64,000 nt of DNA. Source: Symsagittifera roscoffensis. Its lineage: Eukaryota > Xenacoelomorpha > Acoela > Convolutidae. Numbering within the stretch: the first letter of the stretch is position 1; each line of letters begins with the position of its first letter. Below the pieces are notes generated by a model that saw nothing but the letters and a program-made list of their open reading frames with translations, searched no databases and had not been told where the DNA came from. The stretch lies in NCBI RefSeq assembly GCF_963678635.1, contig NC_087070.1:17455318-17519317 (forward strand), in the 5' to 3' direction. Made by a program: the position numbers and the translations under genes. Positions 46,911 to 56,786 of the stretch are shown here, piece by piece.

Positions 46911-46922
46911 ACGGGGACGTCG

Positions 46923-47552
46923 ATGGATATTTTTGTCCGGGGAGTGGGGGTAGGACTCACTCACACCAAAAATCTGATAATAAAAAAATTGAAATCGGCA
47001 AGAGAAACCGGAGAACTAGAGACAGAGGGCGAGAATGCTAAAAAACCACCTTTTGGACGAATCTTTGAATCGTATTTTGATCTACCGAACCATTATTCGA
47101 ACAATATCGTCATAACGGACAGCGATTTCATACTCACGGAACGCACGTGCGCCATAGCGATAACCGCGGACGTAAGCTTCAAAACAGCACTAGCGGCTGA
47201 CTTCAAAACAGAGTATAAGAATATCGAGTTTTTATGGAAACAGAGGCCTGGTGGGGGAGGGATGATAGCGCTGCCCCCTGTTGCATCACAGATACCAGGG
47301 AAATATTTATGTTTCCTGGTTACCAAGGCCACTGATAGGCAACACGTAGATCCAAAGAGCTTGGTATTGGCCTTGACTCGACTTAGGGATTTTTTGGTTG
47401 AGAGAGGAGTGACCTCTCTCTCGTTGCCAGTATACGATCCTAATAGGGGAAAGCTACATCGGAGAGAGTTGTACGCACTTGTACATGTGATATTTTCAGA
47501 GACTGACATAGAAGTTTACTTACATAAAAAATACTATCTGAGCATATGCTAA
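46923..47552 (+). CDS. Macro-domain protein (TARG1/OARD1-like)
   Basis: A 209-codon frame with ATG at 46923, in the pol frame just after its TGA. From about residue 65 it matches the small macro-domain class of OARD1/TARG1 and yeast Poa1: a 'C-A-I-A-I-T-A-D-V' strand, the D-F-K-T-E-Y helix, P-G-G-G-G-M, F-L-V-T-K, S-L-V-L-A-L-T-R-L-R, then G-V-T-S-L-S-L-P and a final I-E-V-Y strand. Family members bind ADP-ribose and remove it from proteins or RNA ends. Here the 'GCGLD' loop with the catalytic Asp is replaced by VYDPNRG, so catalysis is doubtful and binding uncertain. The first 60 residues are basic and unmatched. Assignment is by pattern only. Confidence 0.6.
   Translation: MDIFVRGVGVGLTHTKNLIIKKLKSARETGELETEGENAKKPPFGRIFESYFDLPNHYSNNIVITDSDFILTERTCAIAITADVSFKTALAADFKTEYKNIEFLWKQRPGGGGMIALPPVASQIPGKYLCFLVTKATDRQHVDPKSLVLALTRLRDFLVERGVTSLSLPVYDPNRGKLHRRELYALVHVIFSETDIEVYLHKKYYLSIC
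46935..46944 (+). promoter_or_regulatory. Internal polypurine-tract copy (candidate central PPT)
   Basis: GTCCGGGGAG followed by TGGGGGTAGG, identical over ten bases to the 3' polypurine tract (57521-57530) and also preceded by T-rich sequence. It lies about 640 bp from the exact midpoint of the element (46297). Three further GTCCGGGGAG copies occur at 44346, 44430 and 44471 inside the acidic pol linker. Confidence 0.45.
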
Positions 47553-48026
47553 GAATTGCGCTCGGCGATAAGTGGTTTTTATTAAGTTACTCGATAAGAA
47601 TTAGAGTCAAGTTTTAGATTAGGTTAGGTTTTAGGTACAGTATTAGGGATTATGTTTTTATGTGATAGTATAGGCGTGTGATGTTTTTGTGTTTATGTGT
47701 TATGTTATTGTTATGATATGTTTTATGTTTTGTGTCATAAAAGACCTGGGGTACTCCAGGTCATCAAGGTGACAGCGCTCATTCGTGCTACTCTGACAAA
47801 GTTAAAAGTGACGATCCACCTTGGTGCTAAATTTTTAAATCAGAATTAAGAAGAGAATTTCAATGGAGAGTTTTAAAGAGTTGAATGATGTTGTATCCAA
47901 AAATGATGATTTTAAATCGCGACTTGTTTTTTAGATCTTGATTGATCAAAAATTGTTTATTGAATCCATTGAATCGAAACGAGACAGGAAGACACTACAC
48001 GACAGCAAGAATCAACACGATAAGAA
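47553..48026 (+). other. Spacer between macro ORF and ORF3
   Basis: T-rich, non-coding, with repeated TTATGTTTT-type words at 47650-47740 and a GACCTGGGGTACTCCAGGTC palindrome at 47744-47763. Could hold an internal promoter, splice acceptor or translation element for ORF3; none is proven. Confidence 0.4.
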
Positions 48027-51000
48027 ATGGGTGATACGAACGAACTCATGGAATTCCTCTCAGCGAGTCTAGGAGCGACTCTAGACGAGATCTATCAGCG
48101 GCTGATCGATTGTGATTTCACACGAGAAGACCCGGGGCTGGCGATGTTTGTGGTCGCGCTCCTCAATGCATTAGGACGAGAGGGTCGAGGGAATCGCCCT
48201 ACGGAAGTCGTTCGTGTTGATGTTGGCCTTCGGTGAGTCCGGGACCGCCGAGAGAGGCCGAAATCGACTGATGAGATGGAGGCGTGGAGAAATGTCTGGC
48301 CACGACCTGGCTCGTGAGCCAGGACTAGGTGAGCAGAGGGACCACCGGCTAGATGAGATGCCCTTACCAGTCCAACCGGCGCAGCCACTCATCGGATCGA
48401 AGAGACAACGTGATGGGCCAGGCCCGTCACATTCGGTCGACTCCCCTACAGCTGCTCCTCCTTCGAAGAAAGTGAGGGTGAGTGAAATAGAGATCCAGAC
48501 GTCGGAGACGATCGAGACGCTGGAAAAGAAGGAGAAAGATCAGAGCGAGCTGTGTGCCAAACTCCAGGAGTATAGGGCAATAGCTCGAGAAAGAGACGAA
48601 TGGAAGAAAAAATACGAAAATCTACAGGTGGCTTATAAGGAGGATGAAATAAAGCACCTGAAGGAGCTGTATATGGCGAAGGTGAGCCAAGTGTCACCGG
48701 AAGTTCTGGCGAGCATGAGATCCTCGGAGGGATCCAACGACACACGCCCCGGGACAACAGCCCAGGAGCTGTGTGTATCGAGAGGGCCCGAGGTTCTGGA
48801 TTTACGTGCATCGAGAGAGCCCGAGGCTCCTCAGCAGACACGACCGTCTGCTTCTAGTCAAAGGTTCATGATACCAGACCCTTCTGACACTTACCTCGCT
48901 CCTCAATTCCAAGAATCGTTCAACCAAGTGGCCAGAGCAACAATGGATGAGATCAACTGGACCACTGGACGGACATTGGGTAGGATCGTTCCTTCCCAAC
49001 GTCGTGATCAGTCATCTAATAGCTCGGAGCGAGCACCCTACACGATAGTGCCCTCGGGGACTGCGCATGGCAGAACCTATCAAAAGTCCCGCGTGGTAGA
49101 TATTAGGAAGAATCTGATGACACGTCACCAGTTCACGCAAGTAGCTGCGGAGCATCCTCGAGCCTGCCTGAATGACATGAGCTGGAACCCCGCTACGAGC
49201 GACCAGGTAATTCCCCCAGGGAGTCGCCACTTGATCATAGGAGACAATTTGGTGAGTGATCTGAATGAGATCTTCGTCTATGGTCAGACAACCACTCTGT
49301 CCTTTGGAGGAGCTTCAGTGGCTCAGGTCATCAAGATGATGGAATTCCAAAGCGAGGATCACCTGGATACGCTGGTGATAATGCTAGGAACTAACGACGT
49401 CTCGAGAGCCCCAGTGACTCCCGAGTGCAAGTGGGAGCCTCTGCTGGTATGCCTCCTGAATGAACTGAAAGAGAAGTATAGGCCCAGGTTTGTGGTGCTG
49501 TGCACGATACCACAAAACCCGCTGGTGGGCACCACAGTGGCAGATTTCATGAATGGCAACGTGACACGGTGGAACGAAATGGTCCGTAACCTGGTGAGAA
49601 ACAACCCTGGCGAGTTGCGACTTCTGGATCTCGAAAACACGCTGCGCATGATTGATCATATTGCGCTTACCAGAGATGGGATACATTTCAACACCCAACG
49701 AGGGAGACACTGGATGAATGATGTATTTCAGACGCAATTGAGGGAAATGGAGCAGGAGTCGAGGGCGACCAGTTCTCTGGCTCGGACCAACTCAACGACT
49801 GGAGGAAGTAGAATAAGGGCAAGCGTGCCCAAATCCCTCGTCGACCGCCTAGGGCCCTTGGCAATGGAGACGGCTGTAGTCGCACCCACCGCTCCGAGCT
49901 CAAACGTGAGAGAGAGGCTAGGGACCGCTCCTCCTCCCAGAACACAACCGCTTGAAAGCCGACTCGGCAGATCAGTGGTTCAGAACAGAAATAACTCCCA
50001 GACCGTGTCTAGGAGGAGCGATCCGCCCGCCACGGCAAACCCTGCTTCAGCAGCAGGACCGTCTACGAGCGCCGTGCCTGCGGAGGGAGTTGAACCAGGC
50101 AGCCTGCTGCTTTGGAACCGATCAGACCCGAGTCATTGGGGACAGTACAAGACAGACATGTCCACGAAATTGAACATGAATACCCTGACGTGTCGGGAGG
50201 ACGCGATGAGAATGATTGGCGGAGAGAGTCCCACGGTGTCGCGTTTATATCGGATATCAGGCGTGGATTGGCTGCTAGCAGAGCAGGAGCAGTTCAGCTC
50301 TACGACTATGCTCCGACATGCAGACTTGAACGGGTTGCCTCAGGACAATACCTTTGGACCCTTGAACACGCGGTCCCTTACGGACGTCCGACAGAGAGCC
50401 CGGGAGTTGACGCCACCTGCTCGAAGGGGCAAGTTTCAGGCAGAGAACAAGCCCAACAACAAGCATCATAAGATGTACAGGCAGTTCGCTAAACCACCTG
50501 GTCAGACGCCTGGTGAGTATTCAAGGGACTACCCCCGAACGACCACGGTAGATGGAGGTGACCAGAGATATGGGAAACTGAAGGCCCCAATAGGCGACGG
50601 CCTGTTCGCAGCTTACGATCCCTTAGAGATGAAAGCTGCAAAGTATCTGATCGTAGCCAGTTCCGATTATCTCTATACGCCCCGTTCTCTCTTTTGGCCC
50701 GACGTGATTTTCTTCACGGCACCTAAATTGGATTGGGGACAGGCACTCGGCATGATGATAAGTGTACGAAGGGTGGTCAGTATGGAGCCGCAGGTGATAG
50801 TGGTTGCAGGCTCAAATGATCATCTGCAAAGCAGGGGCTTATTGTCACGTCTGACGGATGGGTCGATCCCGAGCAACGAGGTCATAGGGGAGGCGATAAT
50901 GACATTGCTCTCGGCGATGGCTGAGGTAGAAGCAGCAGCAAAACAACGTTTCACCCATAATGTGGTGAAGGTGGTCTTTGTGTTGTCACCAGGGTACACT

Positions 51001-52482
51001 GCATTGCCAGAACCCCTTCAGTTTGTATACACAATGGTCACGACGATAGCAGAGGGGAGGTTCAACGTGATAATTCCGGCCCCGAACAGAGTAGTAGACC
51101 CAGACAATTACTACCCGTCCCGATCTGAGCTTCCCGCCGTTTGGGCTGACATTTCCAATGCCATACAGGGGCTCAGAGTTTGTAGCACAACTCGGTTGGT
51201 GCTAGATGAAGTTCTGGGGTTGGAGCTGTCCAACTTTGCCAGATTGCTGAAACTAAGACCAGGGGTGGACGACGATCATCTGTTAGTACAACAGGTGGCT
51301 GACGATCTCTGGTTCAGACAGATGGATCATGCCGAGAGTGAGCAGGGCAGGACAGTCAGGAAGAACATGACATCAGCCGAAGAAGATCTCATGGCACTGG
51401 CTTTGCGCACGAAGCCGCAAAACAACATATGGTTGTACTTGTCACCAAGGCTGTGCACCTTGGGTGAGGACGCGTTCGAGCATGCGCCGGCAGTGATAAA
51501 GGAGATACACGTGTATCTGAAAAATTTGTTTAATGCCCGGGAGTTAGCTGGGGGCATGATGTTGAAGCTGATGCAGGACGTAAACACGATGTCACTGGAC
51601 AAGTTCCAAGCTGACGTGCTAGCCACGAGGGCACAGTACCTGTCGACGTGCTATCCTAGGGCATCCCGGAACTTGATCGCGAGTTTTGTCAGAGACATCA
51701 GAAAGTTATCGATTGGCCTGGTGTTAGCCTTATACGTGACATTTGGTCACGAAAATTTCGTGAAGGGGCCGGCGAATCTCTTCACCCAAGATTTGAGATT
51801 GGATGGACTCCTGACCCTGATTGCCATGACCTACGGTCGACTGGGTGATTTGCTTGTGCTGTTACGTTACCCTGAACAACTACAGGGACCCAGTCGTGAG
51901 TTCAATGCACAGTTAGAAACCGCCTCGCTCAAGAAGATGAAAGACTGGAGGACTCTCCTGCTCCAATATCTCTTACAGCAGAACAGAAGCGTCACGGGAG
52001 AAGATAAGGTGGCGACGGATGCGAGTGAGTGCAAGCAATATTGTGGCATGCCCTTGCTGACAGATTTGGCAGTCATGATGCGGATCGATCCGTTGGCTCT
52101 GATTCATGGACTGCGGGAATTCGTCACGGTGGTGTATGGACCGGTGATGTCTTTCGTGTTCCCAGACGTGCAAGTCAAGGCATACAGGAATTCGGTGTTA
52201 TACGTCAACCTGGTCTCAGTCGTGGACTGTTCCGTGCTGAACTGGGTAGAACAGAGGGAGTTGAGTGGGCTGGCCAGTGACGATAGGCTGTTCGGAAGAA
52301 TAGCGGAGCCAGGTTGGATGTTGATGGATTTCAACAACCACTTCAAAAGCCGAATGGGCCGTGAGGAACTTTCTCATATCCAGTTCAACCAGAGGCCTAT
52401 GCACACGCTAAAGAGAACCAGCAAGCGTGGCTTTCTGGGTCCAGGCTGCTGTCGGACCAATGCCCTCGATATCCACCGATAA
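48027..52482 (+). CDS. ORF3 part 1: coiled coil and SGNH-like domains
   Basis: Probable start is the ATG at 48027 (69-codon frame); the frame then shifts by one near 48200-48236 into the long frame open from 48214 to 52482. Layout: Arg/Pro-rich N-terminus; coiled coil (about 48505-48690); SGNH-hydrolase-like domain (49224-49750) with block I I-I-G-D-N-L-V, block II S-F-G-G-A-S, block III M-L-G-T-N-D-V and block V R-D-G-I-H-F. The nucleophile Ser of GDS is Asn here (49246-49248). A possible second domain of the same fold (about 50635-51170) has V-A-S-S-D-Y and V-A-G-S-N-D-H. A helical region without known match follows. The last 30 codons look out of frame, so the true frame probably joins part 2. 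Role unknown. Confidence 0.65.
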
Positions 52483-55037
52483 GGAGGATGCTGTTGGGAG
52501 TCACATCTCCCATCATTGCCCCTCGCATCGGAGCAGCTTGTGACGCAGAGAAGAGAATGTTGAAGTGGAGTGAAGGGATGGAGCCGCGCTTCATCGGCTG
52601 GAATGTTGCAGCAGCGCACACGTTTGACTTCTCATTTCCTGATGCTTGGAGCAGGAAAAAGATCAAGGCACTACCTTCCAGGAGACCAGAGGTCTCGGCC
52701 GAAATGTGGAACGAGGTGTTCTCTCCCACAGATGACTTATCAAGACTGAAGTGGTCAGGAGAAGTGAAAGTAGTGATGATGGAAGTGGCAAAGGAGAGCA
52801 GAGGAGGCTCATACATAACAATAGAGGACCTGGCACCACATGGCGAGGAGTCTGTAGAATTCCTGGTGAATGATGAGTTGTTTTATCATGCAGGAGACAT
52901 GACCGTACCGGCTCGGCCGGACTCGGGCATAGACTCACGACAAGGACCTTCAGGACCCAGGCCGAAACCTGATGCAGGTGATGATGAATTGATGGATCAG
53001 GACGATGACGATAACGATACCGAGGGAAAGACGGGAAAACCGGGTGAGACGGATCTGGGAGCGTTAGAGAGAGACTTGCTAGAATACCGGTTTAGTGAAG
53101 ACGATGATGGGGAAGTCGATGGGAGTCAATTGCTAATGACGCCATCGTCTTTCATGTCCCCTACAAAGGAGGCGTCGGCCGACTTATCCCCGATAGACCC
53201 AATAAGCCAGGCGAGAGAATGCCGAAGCAGGGATCCGCAGAAATTGCTCCATGAGTCACCAAGGAGGAGAAAAATCGAAGAATCATTGAGGGTAGCCTTC
53301 CTGAGCACGCTGCCGGGAGAGGAATGGGAGAGATATCAAAGTGAGTTAGAAGGCAAGACAGGGACAACCTGGAGCCGAGTGAATTTCATGGAAAGATCAT
53401 GGGACGTGATAAGGCGATATGGGACGCAGTCCACAATGAAGGTGGGATTGAACCAACCCATCATGCGTGAGGTCCTGGAGAAAATAGTGAACTCCATAAG
53501 GTCGGATGTTCTGACCGAGTCAGTAACAGAAGACAGTGCCGATGATCAGCAAGTCGCAAAGAAATTACCTGTCAGACGAGCCAGGAAGGGGCTGAAGCGA
53601 CTAAAAGGGAAAACAGGAAGTCGAGCCATGAACCCGAGAGTGCTGAAGTCGAGAGCCAGCGCAGTGGTGACCTCTTTAACGAGCGCAGGTCGTTCAGGCG
53701 AGAGCGGGCAAGGAGATGGTGCAACACTGACAGGGGGAGAAAAAGAGAATCTGATACCCCCTATGCTCTTGGCAGGTCTGACCACGACTGCCGTACGATC
53801 AAAGAAAACAGCACGAACCCTGGCAGACACTAAATTAGAGATGGAGATCATCAGTCAATGTGGATCTGGAGGACTTGAAGATTACAGGCCCTCGCGGACC
53901 AACATAGCCAAGTTGAAGCTGGAAGGACAACTCGACGTGGTCGAGTACAGTCGAGTCACTGTGCCGGAATCAGTCCACATGGGAGATCCAGCAGGAGGTT
54001 ATGTGGAGATGTTGAAAGCGAGAAACTCAGCGAGAGGGCACCTGATGGCTTGGAGCGAGAAGCGAGCCATGCAGGAAAATCTGAAAGAGCTCACGGAGAA
54101 CTCAAACTTAAATCAAAAAGAATACGGCACGGTAATGTCCTCTGAAGCGAACGAAATTGGATTGGAAAAGCTACTAGAAATCTCCTGGAGGGCGGCCCTC
54201 CAGAGATACTTCGACGAGGCGATGCATGCACCTGCTACGGTGGCAGCATACCTGGCTCATCCTTGCATGACAACTGATCTGCAAGTACGGTTGGCTTGGT
54301 GCCTGATGGGCATCAAGAAGGCGGAGTATGAAGCCAGTAATGATTCGAAATCACGGGAACAGGAGCTGGAGTTGATGGGAGCTCTGCGGGCGTTGATTTC
54401 AAAAGACGATTCTGCGATAGCATGGGCCAAGCGTAAGGATGCCCTTTGCTTTGTCAGGTTCGTGGTGGATCGTATCCCCACTCCTGTTTTGGGAGAATGT
54501 ATAAGGATCATTCGGCAAAAGGGAGTTGATTGCGAAAGGAACTTCCTTAGGGCACTCCTGGAACTATATCAGGACATGCCGTTGACTGTACCAAATAAGG
54601 AGTCGAATGACATGGAGAGCTATCGCAAGTTGGAAGAAGTGAGAAGATGTTCCAACAAAGAATTGAAAGTGAGCCGGGAGTTGATTGAAGCAGTCAAAGG
54701 ACAAAAAGAGTTTGCAACACTAGGGAAACTGAAGTCGTTCCAATATGTGTCTGGCATACCGGGGATGGCGTATAATCCCTTCGTGAATGAAGAAGCCAGG
54801 GAAGCGTACTTCGACTATGAGCAAGTCATAGTACTCAATTTCTGGGTTGAACGTATTAAAGAAACTGGGATGCTGATGGTGGAACAACCCAAGCTGGGAA
54901 TTATCTTGGAAGAACGAGTGGTCGAACCCTCGGTTCCCGAGCTAAAGGGGCAAGTGAGTTTTGATTGTGGTTCTTGGGACGGTCCCTTGAAAACCAGTCT
55001 AGTGACGATGTGGGAACTCATGAAGCCTTCTTGGTGA
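52395..55037 (+). CDS. ORF3 part 2: acidic linker and helical region
   Basis: The 849-codon frame from ATG 52488 continues sensibly upstream to about 52395 in the same frame, overlapping the end of part 1, so a one-base frameshift in this copy rather than a gene boundary is likely. Contents: a folded-looking start (LLGVTSPIIAPRIG), an Asp-rich tract (about 52980-53060), a Lys/Arg-rich tract (about 53560-53660) and a helical region whose last third aligns with element B: L-A-W-C-L-M-G, DALCFVRF, YVSGIPGMAYNPF and W-E-L-M-K-P-S-W. It stops at TGA 55035-55037, where element B has TGT (copy 2) or TTT (copy 1). No known domain recognised. Confidence 0.65.
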   Translation, partial: AYAHAKENQQAWLSGSRLLSDQCPRYPPIRRMLLGVTSPIIAPRIGAACDAEKRMLKWSEGMEPRFIGWNVAAAHTFDFSFPDAWSRKKIKALPSRRPEVSAEMWNEVFSPTDDLSRLKWSGEVKVVMMEVAKESRGGSYITIEDLAPHGEESVEFLVNDELFYHAGDMTVPARPDSGIDSRQGPSGPRPKPDAGDDELMDQDDDDNDTEGKTGKPGETDLGALERDLLEYRFSEDDDGEVDGSQLLMTPSSFMSPTKEASADLSPIDPISQARECRSRDPQKLLHESPRRRKIEESLRVAFLSTLPGEEWERYQSELEGKTGTTWSRVNFMERSWDVIRRYGTQSTMKVGLNQPIMREVLEKIVNSIRSDVLTESVTEDSADDQQVAKKLPVRRARKGLKRLKGKTGSRAMNPRVLKSRASAVVTSLTSAGRSGESGQGDGATLTGGEKENLIPPMLLAGLTTTAVRSKKTARTLADTKLEMEIISQCGSGGLEDYRPSRTNIAKLKLEGQLDVVEYSRVTVPESVHMGDPAGGYVEMLKARNSARGHLMAWSEKRAMQENLKELTENSNLNQKEYGTVMSSEANEIGLEKLLEISWRAALQRYFDEAMHAPATVAAYLAHPCMTTDLQVRLAWCLMGIKKAEYEASNDSKSREQELELMGALRALISKDDSAIAWAKRKDALCFVRFVVDRIPTPVLGECIRIIRQKGVDCERNFLRALLELYQDMPLTVPNKESNDMESYRKLEEVRRCSNKELKVSRELIEAVKGQKEFATLGKLKSFQYVSGIPGMAYNPFVNEEAREAYFDYEQVIVLNFWVERIKETGMLMVEQPKLGIILEERVVEPSVPELKGQVSFDCGSWDGPLKTSLVTMWELMKPSW

Positions 55038-56060
55038 CCTCATCCTAACGCCGGCTTAATCGGGGACATGGCGGCGGATATCACGTTAGACCTAGATGAT
55101 GACGCGAGTTTGCATGATCTGGCCATGATACATCATCTGCTGGCCATGAGGTTGACGAAGCGGAAGAGCAACCCATTCACGGAGCTGTCCGAGGAAGGTC
55201 CATCGAGCAATTGGTTGAAGCAAGGCACATGCTTGGCTCAACATAGTGGGATGGAAGGACATGTTTGTAACCTGGGACACTGCCTGGTTACGCTGAGCGA
55301 GCAGCATCGGCAACTGGCACGATTGTACGGAAGATTGAGCATGTCGGATAAGAGTGGCATGGAGTTTGTTGCGGACTGTCATGGGGTGACGGATGTAAAC
55401 TTGATCCCAGCCTTGGGATTTTGTAGCATGACGAGTTCGATTGAATCGCTTGAGCGCCTGGAGCGTGCCCATGAGCTAGTGACGTCCCTCAGCGTGGAAG
55501 TATTCCCTGGAGCATTGCAAACGGAGCAGAAGATCGGAGGCTGGAGAGAAGCTCTGGAGAACGAGATGAATCTGAAAGATAGTGAGGCCTATCATAAACC
55601 GACTGGTTCAAAATATCTGGTGGGTTCAAGCTCCGCACCATATTGCAGTAGTAGATATCCTACACACATGGTGGTGATGGATGCAAGGACACAGCAGGTG
55701 TTGATTGACCAACTTTTCTCTGTGCTAAAGTGCGTAAGGTTGGTCAGAATGTCGGAGAGGTCACATGATTTATTGGCGAAGATCTTTCGGGCAGTCCCGA
55801 AGAGATCTGAAGGCGAGATGCAAGACATAGTGGGTGAAGAGTTTCTGAGATTAAACGAAGGCAATGTGAGTGAGTTCCAGAAGCAGAAAGCGAGTGGAGC
55901 GTTACCCACTGAATTCCCCACCATAGAAGAGAAAGACGACTTACACAGAATTCTGATGGAGGTGGAACCGTTGCTGGGAGCCTCAGGGTATCGGACCCGA
56001 AGGAACATAGTGAGAACCCATGGGGAGTATCCTTGCCACTGCTCGGCGCAGACGTTGTAG
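55038..56060 (+). CDS. ORF3 part 3: Cys/His-rich segment
   Basis: In frame with part 2 across one TGA. It aligns with element B over its whole length at roughly half identical residues. Conserved features are a Cys/His cluster (C-L-A-Q..G-M-E-G-H-V-C....H-C), the F-V-A-D-C-H motif, EVFPGALQTEQK, an R-M-S-E-R-S/K helix and Y/F-P-C-H-C near the end. The conserved Cys/His residues suggest metal binding. It stops at TAG 56058-56060 where element B has a Trp codon, hence a nonsense mutation. The ATG at 55068 is not aligned with any start in element B. Confidence 0.65.
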   Translation, partial: PHPNAGLIGDMAADITLDLDDDASLHDLAMIHHLLAMRLTKRKSNPFTELSEEGPSSNWLKQGTCLAQHSGMEGHVCNLGHCLVTLSEQHRQLARLYGRLSMSDKSGMEFVADCHGVTDVNLIPALGFCSMTSSIESLERLERAHELVTSLSVEVFPGALQTEQKIGGWREALENEMNLKDSEAYHKPTGSKYLVGSSSAPYCSSRYPTHMVVMDARTQQVLIDQLFSVLKCVRLVRMSERSHDLLAKIFRAVPKRSEGEMQDIVGEEFLRLNEGNVSEFQKQKASGALPTEFPTIEEKDDLHRILMEVEPLLGASGYRTRRNIVRTHGEYPCHCSAQTL

Positions 56061-56786
56061 TACCCCAAACGCGGGAATCTGATGCTAGTATGGGACGTGG
56101 AGGAGTTATACTCTACGGGGTTGCCCGATCAAAATCAACAGGTGTCAATCGTGGTGGTTAGTGCCATGCTGGCAGTGAGATGGCTGGAGGCTAACGCGGA
56201 CACAAGTGAACAGGAGACGGCCGTGCCGACTCCTGAACAGCTGAGCAACGTGAAGATGAGTCATGAATTGGATCTTTTCAGAACCACCTGCAAGGTTCTG
56301 AGAATACCTAAAGCCATTGAAAGAAAATGGTCAAGGCAAAGATTGATGCCTTGGTTCCGTGCAGTGATGCCTTGGTTCCGTGCAGTGATGATGTATGAAC
56401 GCGCGAAGCGTCACATGTCGAGGAACACGGAAGCCTATCAATCTTTCCAGCTAGATATAGGACCAGGAGCCTATAAGAGAGCATTCCTGACGCACAGAAA
56501 CGCGGTCACCACGGCGGTGAAGCGGGTAGCTGGGGCGCCTTGTGTAACTGAAGATGAGAAGAAAGAGGTCTTAAGAGCTGACCTAGAACGAAATGTGAGC
56601 CTATGTCTTCACAACAGCTTTTGCAGGAACCGGGAGCAAAAGGTTAATGTTGACTTGCTACCTTGTTGCAAACCGAGGCTGTTGGAACAGGAGAGTTGGG
56701 GCACGGCCCGCAACTCTATGGACATGCTGGAGAAAGTATTGGAGGACAGCGAAGCTGAAGATCAAGATGGAGAAGTGATGGAATGA
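56061..56786 (+). CDS. ORF3 part 4: C-terminal segment
   Basis: In frame after the TAG. It aligns with element B from Y-P-K-R-G-N-L-M-L-V-W-D to the end, including LDIGPGAYKRAFLTHRNAV and the Cys-rich C-L-H-N-S-F-C-R ... P-C-C-K. A 21-bp tandem duplication (56346-56366 and 56367-56387) repeats M-P-W-F-R-A-V; element B has a single unit. The C-terminus is acidic, as in element B. No known domain recognised. Confidence 0.65.
   Translation, partial: YPKRGNLMLVWDVEELYSTGLPDQNQQVSIVVVSAMLAVRWLEANADTSEQETAVPTPEQLSNVKMSHELDLFRTTCKVLRIPKAIERKWSRQRLMPWFRAVMPWFRAVMMYERAKRHMSRNTEAYQSFQLDIGPGAYKRAFLTHRNAVTTAVKRVAGAPCVTEDEKKEVLRADLERNVSLCLHNSFCRNREQKVNVDLLPCCKPRLLEQESWGTARNSMDMLEKVLEDSEAEDQDGEVME

Noticed and set aside
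48233-48384. Intron joining the 69-codon start to the long ORF3 frame (GTGAGT donor, GCGCAG acceptor)
   Set aside because: Removing that segment gives the wrong frame; a single-base shift is simpler.
52480-52490. TAAGGAGGATG looks like a ribosome binding site and start
   Set aside because: Animal genome; part 2 of ORF3 reads sensibly upstream of this ATG, so a frameshift in a continuous ORF explains it better.
42375-55037. UGA recoded as cysteine
   Set aside because: One TGA aligns with a Cys codon in element B copy 2, but copy 1 has Phe there, other in-frame stops are TAA and TAG, and the host plexin exons use ordinary Cys codons.
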